Below, piece by piece: positions 16,800 through 25,142 of a DNA stretch of 64,000 nt. A model generated the notes under the pieces. The model searched no databases. It was not told the DNA's origin and worked only from the letters and a program-made list of their open reading frames with translations. Numbering within the stretch: the stretch's first letter is position 1; each line of letters begins with the position of its first letter. Both the position numbers and the translations under genes were made by a program. Source of the DNA: Massilia frigida (GTDB taxonomy: Bacteria > Pseudomonadota > Gammaproteobacteria > Burkholderiales > Burkholderiaceae_D); assembly GCF_011682175.1 (NCBI RefSeq), contig NZ_WHJG01000009.1, forward strand, positions 62,001-126,000, read 5' to 3'.

Positions 16800-19037
16800 T
16801 CAATAATAGTACTTGGTGGCCTTGGTCCATTTACTCGCCGGATACAGCTTGTGCGTCACTTCATACGCCTCGCGCGAATAGCGGGCGCGCAACTGCTTCT
16901 CCGCGGGCACTGCCGTGCCGTACGGGCACTCCATCCGGGTCGACGCAACCAGGAAGTGCAGCGCTTTCGGCGCCTCCTCGTCCACCGGCTTGGTGCGCGC
17001 CCATTCCAGCAGGGCGGGCGCGAGGAACTCGGTGCGCAGGGGCAGGCCCAGCAGCACTGCCTGCTCCTTGGCCGCTTCCGCCGTGCGTTGCGCACCGAGG
17101 AAACGCGGCGCCGGCATCACCACGTGCGGCGCCACCTGCGGCTGGCCGTCCGTGCCGGCGCAGCCCCAGTAGCGCGGCTTGTCGTCCTTGTCGACCACCG
17201 ACGGCTGCAGCTCCGGCGTATTGACCAGGATCAGCGCGCCGGCCAGCTTGCGTTCGGTACCGCTCGCCGCTTTGCGGTAGCGCTCGTACAAATGCGCGGT
17301 GCTCTTGCGCGATTTGGACACCGCATCGAGCAGTCCGAGCGCGCTCTCCTCGTCGTTGAAGATGAGCGCGCGCGTGAGCATGGTTTCCTGCAACTGGGGC
17401 TTCCACGCCGGCGGCAGCAGCGGGTGCTTGAGCAGCACCTTCAGTTCCGTCATCGGCAGGTGGCGCGACATGGCGATGCCGAAGTCCTGGTCGGTCTCGG
17501 CAACATCGGCCCTGGCCGGCGCCGCATCGATGGCCTCGCCCCGCTCGACCGGATCGGGACGGCGCAGCGCCGCCTTGAGGAATTCCTCCACGCTGCCTGC
17601 CGACACCATCTTGAGCGCGAGAAAGCGGTTGGTGGTGGCCACCGACATCTGCTTGCCGTAGGCAGACAGCAGGCGGTCGATGTCCTTGTCGGCGCGCTCG
17701 GCCTGCTGTTCGGCCAGCGCCAGGCGCGCCAGGTGGTATTGCAGCGTCTGGTACAGCGGATGCGTGGCCGGCACGGCCGCCGCCGCCTTGCGCTCGGCCG
17801 CCGTCAGCTCGCTGGCGCGCGCCATGCCGAGCAGTGGCGCCAGCCACAGCGGATCTCCCTGCTTGAGCCAGCTCTTGCGCAGGGCGTGAATGGCGCCGCT
17901 CCCCGGGCCGGCCTGCATGCTGGCAATCCAGGCCGTCATCGGCTCCCTGGCCGCGAGGGCGCTGTTCGGCGCCGACTCCATCACCTTGTCCATCAACACC
18001 AGATAGTCGTGCAGCATGCGCGGCGTATCGGGACCGAAGGCCTCCTTGTCGAGCGCACGCGCCAGCGCGGCCAGGCGTTCGGCCGGGTTCAGGCGCGCCT
18101 CGACCAGGGTCACCATGTGCCTGGCGGGACCGGACGTCTTGGCCAGCGCGTCGAGTTCCTGCCTGGTTTGCGCCAGCGCCTCGACCCGCTCGCGCGCCGC
18201 CGGCTGCTTGTCGCGCAGGGGGTAATCGAGCATGGCCTTGCGGATCAGCGTGCGCGCGGCCAGGTAGGGCGCCAGCGCCTGCCATGGCGACTTGGGCTGG
18301 CGCGCGATGGCCTGGAACTGGGTGCGCGCCAGATCGAAGTTGCGCGCATAGAAATTGGCGGCGGCCGTCTGGTAGACGTGGTCGTCCTTGAGCCAGTCCG
18401 GGGCGCTGGCCGGCAGCGGCGGCGGCAGCTTGACCACGCGTTTCGGCACCGGTTCGCCAAACGCGTGCGGCGGTTCCGCGCAGTTGGAGAACACCGCGTC
18501 CTGTCCCTGCAGCCACGACTTGAACCAGGCATCGGGCTTGCCGCCCGCACCGAGGCGGGCGCGCGCGGCCATGGTGACGCCAGCCTGCCTGAACGCATCG
18601 GAATGGCAATTCAGATAGCTCTCGCTGTCGGCGGTGTCGGCGTTCGCGTCGATCTCGAGCGTGGCCGGCAGCGCCATGTGCGCCGCGTACGGCGCGCGCG
18701 CGGCCAGCCAGGCATCGGCGCTGTTTTTCTCGGGATACACCCCGGCCCACTCGCTGGAATGGCCCACGTGCCAGGTATGGAGGCCCAGCGCCGCCACCTG
18801 CTCTTTGGTCAGCGGACGCCCGCGCGCGGCCTGGTAGGCCAGGTAGTGATACACGCGCCAGTAACTGCCCGGCAGCACGCCCAGATTGCCGGAGGCGAAC
18901 AGCGCGGCGTTGGCGGGCTGGAATTCGGAAGCGAAGCGGTTGGTCTGGTAACCGTCGCCGCCGCTGGCAGCGGCGGGCACGGCCGCCATCGACAGGAAGG
19001 CGCACGCGAGCAGGGAACAGGTATGGGAGAGGCGCAT
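16800..19037 (-). CDS. Large secreted protein, unknown, coupled to DUF3142 gene
   Basis: 745 residues with a Sec signal (1-24, cut near AAA-SG). No known domain was recognised. The middle (about 200-560) is strongly helical and Ala/Leu/Arg-rich, with repeat-like pieces (YLAARTLIRKAMLDYPLRDK) suggesting TPR-like solenoid helices. The N-terminal 200 residues contain aromatic stretches (SYWRVYHYLAYQAARGRPLT) and paired Cys (LNCHSDAF, FSNCAEPP). The C-terminus is WTKATKYYY. The gene starts 3 bp after the stop of the DUF3142 gene at 19041, so the two are almost certainly one operon and probably work together. The antisense strand is also open for a long way but is only a shadow of codon bias. Confidence 0.75.
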   Translation of the reverse strand: MRLSHTCSLLACAFLSMAAVPAAASGGDGYQTNRFASEFQPANAALFASGNLGVLPGSYWRVYHYLAYQAARGRPLTKEQVAALGLHTWHVGHSSEWAGVYPEKNSADAWLAARAPYAAHMALPATLEIDANADTADSESYLNCHSDAFRQAGVTMAARARLGAGGKPDAWFKSWLQGQDAVFSNCAEPPHAFGEPVPKRVVKLPPPLPASAPDWLKDDHVYQTAAANFYARNFDLARTQFQAIARQPKSPWQALAPYLAARTLIRKAMLDYPLRDKQPAARERVEALAQTRQELDALAKTSGPARHMVTLVEARLNPAERLAALARALDKEAFGPDTPRMLHDYLVLMDKVMESAPNSALAAREPMTAWIASMQAGPGSGAIHALRKSWLKQGDPLWLAPLLGMARASELTAAERKAAAAVPATHPLYQTLQYHLARLALAEQQAERADKDIDRLLSAYGKQMSVATTNRFLALKMVSAGSVEEFLKAALRRPDPVERGEAIDAAPARADVAETDQDFGIAMSRHLPMTELKVLLKHPLLPPAWKPQLQETMLTRALIFNDEESALGLLDAVSKSRKSTAHLYERYRKAASGTERKLAGALILVNTPELQPSVVDKDDKPRYWGCAGTDGQPQVAPHVVMPAPRFLGAQRTAEAAKEQAVLLGLPLRTEFLAPALLEWARTKPVDEEAPKALHFLVASTRMECPYGTAVPAEKQLRARYSREAYEVTHKLYPASKWTKATKYYY

Positions 19038-19040
19038 GGT

Positions 19041-19826
19041 TTAGGGTCTCGATGGAATGGAGGAACGGGGAGCGCCGCGCAGCGCCTGCCAGCGGGCGGC
19101 GCTCCAGGCTTGCGGCGAAAAATAATAGTGGCGGCCTTCACGCACCGCGATCATGGGTTCATCGGTGGAAAAGCCGATCGCGGCGCCGCAGCGCGCGCGC
19201 GTAAAACCGCGCTGCTCCAGCAAGCGGGCGCGCAGGGCGTGCTGCTCGCCGCCCATGCGAAAGGCCATCGGCACCACTTCATCGGCGGCGATCTCGTGCA
19301 GCCAGTAATCGTCCAGGCACCACGAGGCCAGCGCCGTGACCGACAGCGCGATGGCGGGGTCGAGGCGGGCGCGGATGGCGCCGATGGTGCGCGCCAGGAA
19401 GGGGCGCTGCGAGCGGCGCACCTCGAAGTCGAGCTGAACCACCTGGCGGTTGGCGCGTCCGGCCAGGCGCAGCAGTTCGTCGGCGATGCGCCGGCCCTGG
19501 GCGTCGGTCAGCGCCGGCGGCTGGCGCCAGGACAGGTCCACGTGCAGCACCGGCACCCGCGCCGCGCCGGGCGCCAGCAGCAGCGGTGCGGCGCGCCGGT
19601 AGACCAGCGCCTGCTCGCCCTGCAGCAGCACGGTCGAGGCGACATAGGCCACGCCGACCCCGGCCGGCAGCCAGCGCAGGTCTTCCGGCCGTTCCCACGC
19701 CCAGACCAGCTCGGCAGGCAGGGCGGCCAGGGCCGGATGGACAGGGGGCCGGCCGCTGGCGCCGCTGTCGATGCGCAGCATCAGCAGCGCGAGAAGATCG
19801 AGGAGTAGCGTGCGTGGGCGGGGCAT
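19041..19826 (-). CDS. DUF3142 domain protein
   Basis: 261 residues. A hydrophobic N-terminus (RTLLLDLLALLML) may be a signal or anchor. The rest follows a TIM-barrel-like rhythm of strands: GVGVAYVASTVLL, RVPVLHVDLSWRQ, VVQLDFEVRRSQRPFLA and IALSVTALASWCLDDYWL, then RMGG and GFSTDEPMIA. This matches DUF3142, a family of unknown activity resembling glycoside hydrolases. An acidic residue at the end of the D-F-E-V strand could be catalytic (inference). It is the first gene of a two-gene operon with the 745-residue protein, and is divergent from a heparinase-like lyase across 169 bp of AT-rich sequence that likely holds both promoters. Confidence 0.8.
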   Translation of the reverse strand: MPRPRTLLLDLLALLMLRIDSGASGRPPVHPALAALPAELVWAWERPEDLRWLPAGVGVAYVASTVLLQGEQALVYRRAAPLLLAPGAARVPVLHVDLSWRQPPALTDAQGRRIADELLRLAGRANRQVVQLDFEVRRSQRPFLARTIGAIRARLDPAIALSVTALASWCLDDYWLHEIAADEVVPMAFRMGGEQHALRARLLEQRGFTRARCGAAIGFSTDEPMIAVREGRHYYFSPQAWSAARWQALRGAPRSSIPSRP

Positions 19827-19995
19827 GGTGAGCGTCGTTGCATGAGGTGAGCCGTATCTTAACCGAGTGCGCGCCCTTGCGAAGCGTGCAATGGTTCTAG
19901 AGGATGTATTTTAATTAATAGATATTCAAAATGACTATTTTTACAATAAGATGCCGTCGCAACCTTGCTGGTTTATCTATTTGATGGAGTGATGC

Positions 19996-22245
19996 ATGTC
20001 CTTTTTTTCCGTACGTCCTTTGCCCTGCCTGCTGTTCTGTGCGGGCATCATCGGCGCCCCCGCGCATGCCGACTGGGCTGCCAGCGCCACCCTGTCGGTG
20101 GTGCGGCCGGTGCCCGTAGGCGACCAGGGCCAGAATCCGCCCGGGTTTGCCTGGTCGCAGAAAACGATCAACAAAAAACTCGCTTCCGGCTACGTGGTGG
20201 AAGTGACGGGCCCGGGCGGCGCGACGCAGAGTTTCAAGGTCAGCCGCAACTGGCTGCTGCCGGACAAAATTTTCGCCCCGGGCAGCTACAGCTGGCGCGT
20301 GCGCGCCAATGAAGACACGGAATGGACCGAGGCGCGCAAGTTCAGGATCGACGCGGTCGCTTCGTTGCCGTTTATTGTGCCTTCCGAAACCGCCCTCATC
20401 GATTTCATCAAGGCGCGCGGCGCCGTGCGCTCCCTGCCGCCCGAGCTGGCCGCCAGCCGCTACGTCGTGCTCCCGGCCGAACGCCTCAAGCTGCGCGAGA
20501 GCCTGCAAAACGAGGTAATCAGGAACAAGACTGCCTTGCCCACGCCGTCTGACGCGACCTGGCCCGAGCGTGTCACCAACCCGCCCACGCAGGCCTATCT
20601 CGACCAGGCTGCCGTGATACGCAATGCCATCACGCCGCTGGCGCGCCAGCTGGAATCGGCGGCGCTGCTGTGGCGCCTGTGCGGTAACGACAAGCCGGAG
20701 GTGGTCAAGGCCAACCTGGACGAAGCGATCCGGCGCGGCAACGAATTGGCCGCCCTCAGTTCCGACGGCCCCACCAGCTACCGCGAGCAGGACCAGGCCA
20801 CGCGCGTCATCGCGCTTTCGCTGATCAAGGCGATTGACTTGCTGGGTCCGGCTGTTGGCAAGGCCGACAGCGATCGCTGGCTGGCGGCGGTGAAGAGCCG
20901 CGGCGCCGCCATTTATAACGATGTCCTGGGTGCCGGCAACAAGATCGACCAGTATCCCTTCAACTCGCATGGCGGCACCAATTACGGCATGCTCAGCGCC
21001 ATCGCCACGCTCGGGCTTGGCCGTGTCGAGGGAGCCGAGCAGTGGTTCAGATTCAGTTTCCGGGGCTACGCCAATTCGCTGTCGCCGTGGGGCGGGGCCG
21101 ATGGCGGCTTTGCCAACGGCACGGCCTACGCTGAATATTCCGAGGAACTCTTCGGGCAGCTATGGCAGCCGATTGCCGCCGCTACCGGCGTTAATTTGTT
21201 CAGCAAGCCGTGGGCCATCAACTTCGTCCGGTTCATGGCGCATTTCGATCCGCCAGGCACGCCTACCCATCTGTTCGGCGACGAGCACGAGGTCATCCCG
21301 GTGCGCCAGCGCTCCAAGTCCTATGCCCAGCAGGTGCGTTCCCCCGTTGCGGCGTGGTATGCGCAAAGTCTGGGCGAGAAGGAAAATGCGCTGGTCGGCT
21401 TGCAGGCGCCGATCAGCACCGAGCAGCCACTTACGCCGGTCGCACCGGCCGACGCGGCAGAGTATCCGAGCATTGGCTGGGTGGCCATGCACAGCAAGAT
21501 GACAGACCCGCCGGAGAAGATGACCTCGGTCTACTTCAAGTCCAGCCCCTACGGCTCCTACAACCATGGTCACGCCGACCAGAACAGCCTGGTCATCAAC
21601 AGCGGCGGGCGCCAATTGCTGATTGAAGCAGGCACGGCGGACAAGTACGGCTCGGATCAGGCGGCCGCATGGTATCGCCAGACGCGCGCGCACAACGCCA
21701 TCACTTACGATGGCGGCGTCGGCCAGAAGCTGGGCATTGGCGACAAGGTGGAGTCGCTCGGCTGGAACGGCGCCATTTCCAATTTCCGCACCACGGCCAC
21801 GCTCGACAGCGTGACCGGCACCGCCACCGCCGCCTACGGCAGCGCGCTCGATTCGGCGGTGCGCCAGGTGTGGTACTTGCGCCAGAAGAACGTGGTGGTG
21901 GTGCGCGACAAATTGAGTGCGCCCGTGGAGCGCATTTTTGAATGGAATATGCATGCGCTGAATCCGATGACTCACAGGACCGATGGCAGCGTACGGATTA
22001 CCAACGATACCAGTTCGCTGTGTCTGCTTTCGCTGACGCCATCGGTCTACGCGGAATACCCGGCGCCCGCGATTGCCGCCGGGCCGCTCCAGTACCACGC
22101 TGCGTTCAATACCAAGGCGCGTGCCACCAAAGGCGAATTCGTGGTGGTGCTCGACATCGGCTGCAAAGGCAACGTCGCGGTCCTGGGCGGTACCGCGGCC
22201 GAGCCGGTCGTGACGATCGACGGCCAGCCACTGCGTTTGTACTAA
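19996..22245 (+). CDS. Secreted heparinase II/III-family polysaccharide lyase with DUF4962-like N-terminus
   Basis: 749 residues. The signal peptide is 1-25 (cut AHA-DW). A fibronectin/DUF4962-like N-terminal module runs about 26-115 (NPPGFAWSQ, GSYSWRVRANEDTEWTEARK). The alpha/alpha toroid spans about 125-480 (FNSHGGTNYGMLSAIATLGL, GADGGFANGTAYAEYSEELF). The heparinase II/III beta-sandwich spans about 495-740, with YGSYNHGHADQNSLVINSGG and the later RQTRAHNAITYDG. His and Tyr in those blocks match the lyase active-site pattern. The enzyme probably degrades an acidic polysaccharide in the periplasm or outside the cell; the substrate cannot be told from sequence. The ATG follows TGGAGTG. No importer or SusCD pair is adjacent. 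Confidence 0.88.
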   Translation: MSFFSVRPLPCLLFCAGIIGAPAHADWAASATLSVVRPVPVGDQGQNPPGFAWSQKTINKKLASGYVVEVTGPGGATQSFKVSRNWLLPDKIFAPGSYSWRVRANEDTEWTEARKFRIDAVASLPFIVPSETALIDFIKARGAVRSLPPELAASRYVVLPAERLKLRESLQNEVIRNKTALPTPSDATWPERVTNPPTQAYLDQAAVIRNAITPLARQLESAALLWRLCGNDKPEVVKANLDEAIRRGNELAALSSDGPTSYREQDQATRVIALSLIKAIDLLGPAVGKADSDRWLAAVKSRGAAIYNDVLGAGNKIDQYPFNSHGGTNYGMLSAIATLGLGRVEGAEQWFRFSFRGYANSLSPWGGADGGFANGTAYAEYSEELFGQLWQPIAAATGVNLFSKPWAINFVRFMAHFDPPGTPTHLFGDEHEVIPVRQRSKSYAQQVRSPVAAWYAQSLGEKENALVGLQAPISTEQPLTPVAPADAAEYPSIGWVAMHSKMTDPPEKMTSVYFKSSPYGSYNHGHADQNSLVINSGGRQLLIEAGTADKYGSDQAAAWYRQTRAHNAITYDGGVGQKLGIGDKVESLGWNGAISNFRTTATLDSVTGTATAAYGSALDSAVRQVWYLRQKNVVVVRDKLSAPVERIFEWNMHALNPMTHRTDGSVRITNDTSSLCLLSLTPSVYAEYPAPAIAAGPLQYHAAFNTKARATKGEFVVVLDIGCKGNVAVLGGTAAEPVVTIDGQPLRLY

Positions 22246-22260
22246 GCGCCGCGCGCGCTG

Positions 22261-22290
22261 CCGGCTCCGTGCGTCATCGAACGGAGCCGG
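22261..22290. terminator. Hairpin between convergent lyase and LysE genes
   Basis: A perfect 10-bp stem, CCGGCTCCGT/ACGGAGCCGG, with a 10-base loop, 15 bases after the lyase stop. There is no T tract, so termination is likely but not certain. The rest of 22291-22483 holds no gene that could be supported. Confidence 0.55.
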
Positions 22291-22483
22291 CCCTTCCAGC
22301 GGCGGCAAGCGCCGCTGTGTCGTCTCATGCCCCCCGCCGGAGCTGGCCAAGCGCCGCGTGGCGCTGGAAGCCCGCATCGCACCGTCGGGGTGGCGGCCAG
22401 CGGCACGGCCGCCGACCGGGCGCTGAGATCGCTCTCGCACGGACCGCTGCCGGCGAGCGTTTGCACGGCGCGGTTTTGGGTTG

Positions 22484-23101
22484 TTAGCGGCGCGCCGCCA
22501 GCAAGCCCGCACCGGCGCCGGCCAGCAGCACCGCGCAGCTACGGTTGAACATGCGCTGTCCACGCGGCTGGGCAAACCAGCGGCGCAGATGCACGCCCAT
22601 GTAGGCGTAGGCGGCAATCGCCAGCAGTTCGAGCAGCAGGAACAGCATGCCCAGCACGGCGAACTGCGGCGCGGATGCTTCGGCGGGGCTGACGAATTGC
22701 GGCAGGAAGGCGGTGAAGATCAGGATTGCCTTGGGATTGCCGGCAGCGACCAGGAACTCCTGGCGTGCAAGGCCGAACAGGCCGGCGGCGGGCGACTGCG
22801 TGGCTTCCTGCGCCGCCGCTGGCGCGCGCCACAGTTGTATGGCCAGGTAAAACAGATAGGCCGCGCCGCCGATTTTGATCGCGTGGAACAGCAGTTCGGA
22901 CGTGTGCAGGATCACCGCCAGGCCGGCGCAAGCGAGGCACAGCATCCCCGCGAATGCCACCAGCCTGCCTACGCCCGCAGCGCAGGACTGGCGAAAGCCG
23001 TAGCGTGTCGCGTTGCTCAGCGAGAGCAGGTTGTTGGGACCGGGCGCCATGTTCAGTGCAAAGCAGGCGGGAACGAACAGGGTCAGCGTAGCGGTATCCA
23101 T
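22484..23101 (-). CDS. LysE/RhtB-family amino-acid exporter
   Basis: 205 residues with six hydrophobic segments. The LysE signature is near the N-terminus, FALNMAPGPNNLLSLSNATRYG (family pattern PGP....), followed by GRLVAFAGMLCLACAGLAVI and later GNPKAILIFTAFLPQFV, which is also typical. The family exports small amino acids or related metabolites; the substrate is not predictable. The ATG at 23101 follows GGGAGA. It is divergent from the carboxymuconolactone-decarboxylase-like gene at 23209 across 107 bp. Confidence 0.93.
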   Translation of the reverse strand: MDTATLTLFVPACFALNMAPGPNNLLSLSNATRYGFRQSCAAGVGRLVAFAGMLCLACAGLAVILHTSELLFHAIKIGGAAYLFYLAIQLWRAPAAAQEATQSPAAGLFGLARQEFLVAAGNPKAILIFTAFLPQFVSPAEASAPQFAVLGMLFLLLELLAIAAYAYMGVHLRRWFAQPRGQRMFNRSCAVLLAGAGAGLLAARR

Positions 23102-23208
23102 GCGATCTCCCAGGTTAACAATACCGAAAAGGTATCACAGAAACGGTATTGGACCGTCGCAGCGCGCGGCCCTACAGTGGCGTCATCAACCACCCCAAGG
23201 AGAACACG

Positions 23209-23586
23209 ATGGAGCAAGAACGTTACATGCGCGGCTGGGCCAAGCTGAAGGAAATCGATGGCGAGCAGGGCGAACGCGTGATCGCCAGCCTGGCCGGCAT
23301 CGCGCCCGATTTCGGCCGGCTGCTGATTGAATTCGGCTTCGGTGATATCTATTCGCGCCCGGGCCTGGACCTGCGCTCGCGCGAGATTGCCACGATCGCC
23401 GCCTTGTGCGCGCTCGGTACGGCGGCGCCGCAGCTGCGCGTGCATCTCCATGGCGCGCTCAATGTCGGCTGCACCCGCGAGGAAATCGTGGAAGTGATGA
23501 TGCAGATGGCCTTGTACGCCGGCTTTCCCGCTGCCCTCAACGGCTTGTTCGCGGCCAAGGAAGTCTTCGCCGAGCGCGGCGCGTGA
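23209..23586 (+). CDS. Carboxymuconolactone decarboxylase-family protein
   Basis: 125 residues starting MEQERYMRGWAKLKEIDGEQ; the ATG at 23209 follows AAGGAG. The CMD core is complete: RPGLDLRSREIATIAALCAL, QLRVHLHGALNVGCTREEIV, then EVMMQMALYAGFPAALNGL and a final KEVFAERG. Members include gamma-carboxymuconolactone decarboxylase and AhpD-like peroxidase partners. The AhpD Cys-x2-Cys pair is absent (only single Cys residues are present), which favours a decarboxylase-like or uncharacterised member. No aromatic degradation genes are nearby. Confidence 0.9.
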   Translation: MEQERYMRGWAKLKEIDGEQGERVIASLAGIAPDFGRLLIEFGFGDIYSRPGLDLRSREIATIAALCALGTAAPQLRVHLHGALNVGCTREEIVEVMMQMALYAGFPAALNGLFAAKEVFAERGA

Positions 23587-23752
23587 CGCCTGTTTCATGT
23601 CCTGGACGATGGTGTAGCTGAAACGCATGAAGCATGCACGATAGCCAGGGAAACAAGCGCCATCCGCGGTGCAAGGTGTTACAAACAGCAGGGGCTGAGG
23701 GAGGCGTCCCTGGCGGGTTCTCACGCGGCGCCTGATTCATGACATGAAGTAG

Positions 23753-23781
23753 TTGCTCCAGAGATTGATTGAACCTATAGT
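23753..23781 (+). promoter_or_regulatory. Predicted promoter ending at a start codon
   Basis: TTGCTC at 23753-23758 and TATAGT at 23776-23781, with a 17-base spacer. The expected start point falls on or next to the ATG at 23788, and no Shine-Dalgarno sequence is visible. A leaderless mRNA is therefore possible. Confidence 0.4.
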
Positions 23782-23787
23782 GGCTGG

Positions 23788-24252
23788 ATGCATAATCCCT
23801 ACCAATCCACGGCAACCTCCGCAACGGAAGTCATCCAGCCACCCATCAAGCGACCGTTATCCGTATGGCTACTTCTGCTCGTCCTGGGCGTGATGACAAT
23901 CGCGCTCGCCATCGGTACCGCACGTTCCATCTGGCTCATGGCCGCTTATCCGTCCGTGATGCTCAGCCGCTTTGGGGCTAACACGGCCTTGTTCCTCGCC
24001 CTCGTGCTGTTCGGGGCCGGTGCGCTTGTTGGCATTGCGCGTCGGCGCCAGTGGGGGCGCTGGCTCGGCTTATTGGTCATGGTTGCACTGACGGCCGCGA
24101 TGTTTCTCATGCCCGATACGACGCACTACGCCAATGCCGCCCAACAAAGCGGCGGTTTTTTTGGCCGCACCATCCTCATGCCTTCGCTGATGCTGTTGTG
24201 GGCCTACCGATTCGGCTTCTCGCGCAAGGCAAAACGCTATTTTGCGGATTGA
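23788..24252 (+). CDS. Four-TM membrane protein, unknown
   Basis: 154 residues. A Pro/Thr-rich cytoplasmic N-terminus (MHNPYQSTATSATEVIQPPI) precedes four TM segments at about 26-53, 63-84, 90-107 and 127-141. A basic end follows, RKAKRYFAD. The NPYQ start is seen in many small bacterial membrane proteins with no assigned role. The gene is convergent with the LytTR regulator and its ATG lies right behind a plausible promoter. No function is assigned. Confidence 0.7.
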   Translation: MHNPYQSTATSATEVIQPPIKRPLSVWLLLLVLGVMTIALAIGTARSIWLMAAYPSVMLSRFGANTALFLALVLFGAGALVGIARRRQWGRWLGLLVMVALTAAMFLMPDTTHYANAAQQSGGFFGRTILMPSLMLLWAYRFGFSRKAKRYFAD

Positions 24253-24305
24253 CCGGAGCAGGAGCGCCGTCAGCGCTGGACGCCTGCCGTCGCCACACCA
24301 CAGGC

Positions 24306-25142
24306 CTACATCTGCTTGAACTGCTCGGCGTAATTGCGGCTGACAGTGAGCTGTTCGCGCCGTTCCTTGAGCTTGACCACGAGGCGGCCGCGAAAATCGG
24401 TGTGGGTGCCGGCCACCGACTTGGCGGCGACGATCACGCTGCGGTGAATTTGCCAGAAGCGCGCCTCGTCGAGCTGCTCGCGCAGTTTGCTCAGCGGCGT
24501 GCGGATCAGGCATTCGCCTTCCTGCAAAAACACGCTGGTGTATTTGTCGTTGCTCTGGAAGTAAATCACTTCATCGATGGCGATCAGGCGCGTCTCGTCG
24601 CCATGCGCGGCGCGTATCCATTGCAGCGGCGTGGCCACCGGCGCGGCAGGCAGCGGCGCGGCCAGCTGCTGCAGCAGCGCACGCAGGGCATCGGGCGCCA
24701 CAGCCGGCGCGGGCGCCGCAGCGCGCAGTGCCAGTTGGAGCTTGGCGACCGTCTTGGCCAGCCGCTCCGGCGTGGTCGGCTTGAGCAGGTAGTCGAGCGC
24801 CGCATGCTCAAAAGCGTCGACCGCATACTCGTGATGGGCGGTGACGAACACGATGTGCGGCGCCTTGCCATCCGTCGCCAGCCGCTCCGCCAGCGAGAGG
24901 CCGTTCAGGCCGGGCATCTGGATGTCGAGGAAGACCACGTCCGGCGCCAGCTCGTCGATCAGGCGTAGCGCTTCGATGCCATTGCCGGCTTTGCCGACGA
25001 TGCGCAGCTGCGGCCACACGGCGGCCAGCTGGGTTTGCAGGTAGTTGAGCAGGTGCGGTTCATCGTCCGCTAGGAGGGTGCTTGGATGGTCGATGGCAGT
25101 GTGTCTTTCAGGGGCAGCAGCAGGCGCACGGTGATCCCGCAC
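24306..25142 (-). CDS. LytTR-family response regulator
   Basis: 278 residues if started at GTG 25142. The receiver domain has the acidic pair in LLADDEPHLL, phospho-acceptor Asp73 (PDVVFLDIQMPG) and a later T..HHEYAVDAFEHAALDYLLKP. An Ala/Pro linker leads to a LytTR DNA-binding domain (about 175-275): IDEVIYFQSNDKYTSVFLQE, then RTPLSKLREQLD and FWQIHRSVIVA. The receiver normally starts two or three residues before STLLADDEP, but no ATG, GTG or TTG exists there. The assigned start gives a 73-base overlap with the kinase gene and no clear ribosome-binding site, so the true start is unsettled. It is the last gene of a four-gene operon and partner of the kinase upstream. Confidence 0.9.
   Translation of the reverse strand: MRDHRAPAAAPERHTAIDHPSTLLADDEPHLLNYLQTQLAAVWPQLRIVGKAGNGIEALRLIDELAPDVVFLDIQMPGLNGLSLAERLATDGKAPHIVFVTAHHEYAVDAFEHAALDYLLKPTTPERLAKTVAKLQLALRAAAPAPAVAPDALRALLQQLAAPLPAAPVATPLQWIRAAHGDETRLIAIDEVIYFQSNDKYTSVFLQEGECLIRTPLSKLREQLDEARFWQIHRSVIVAAKSVAGTHTDFRGRLVVKLKERREQLTVSRNYAEQFKQM

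Noticed and set aside
16851..19808. 985-codon open frame on the plus strand
   Set aside because: It lies exactly opposite the 745-residue and DUF3142 genes, is Arg/Gly/His-rich, lacks a signal or domain and has no ribosome-binding site. GC-biased third positions explain the absence of stops.
22291..22483. Decayed gene between the lyase and LysE genes
   Set aside because: Short coding-like pieces appear in more than one frame, but none joins into a recognisable protein.
23209..23586. AhpD-type peroxidase partner
   Set aside because: The Cys-x2-Cys pair of AhpD is not present and there is no ahpC nearby.
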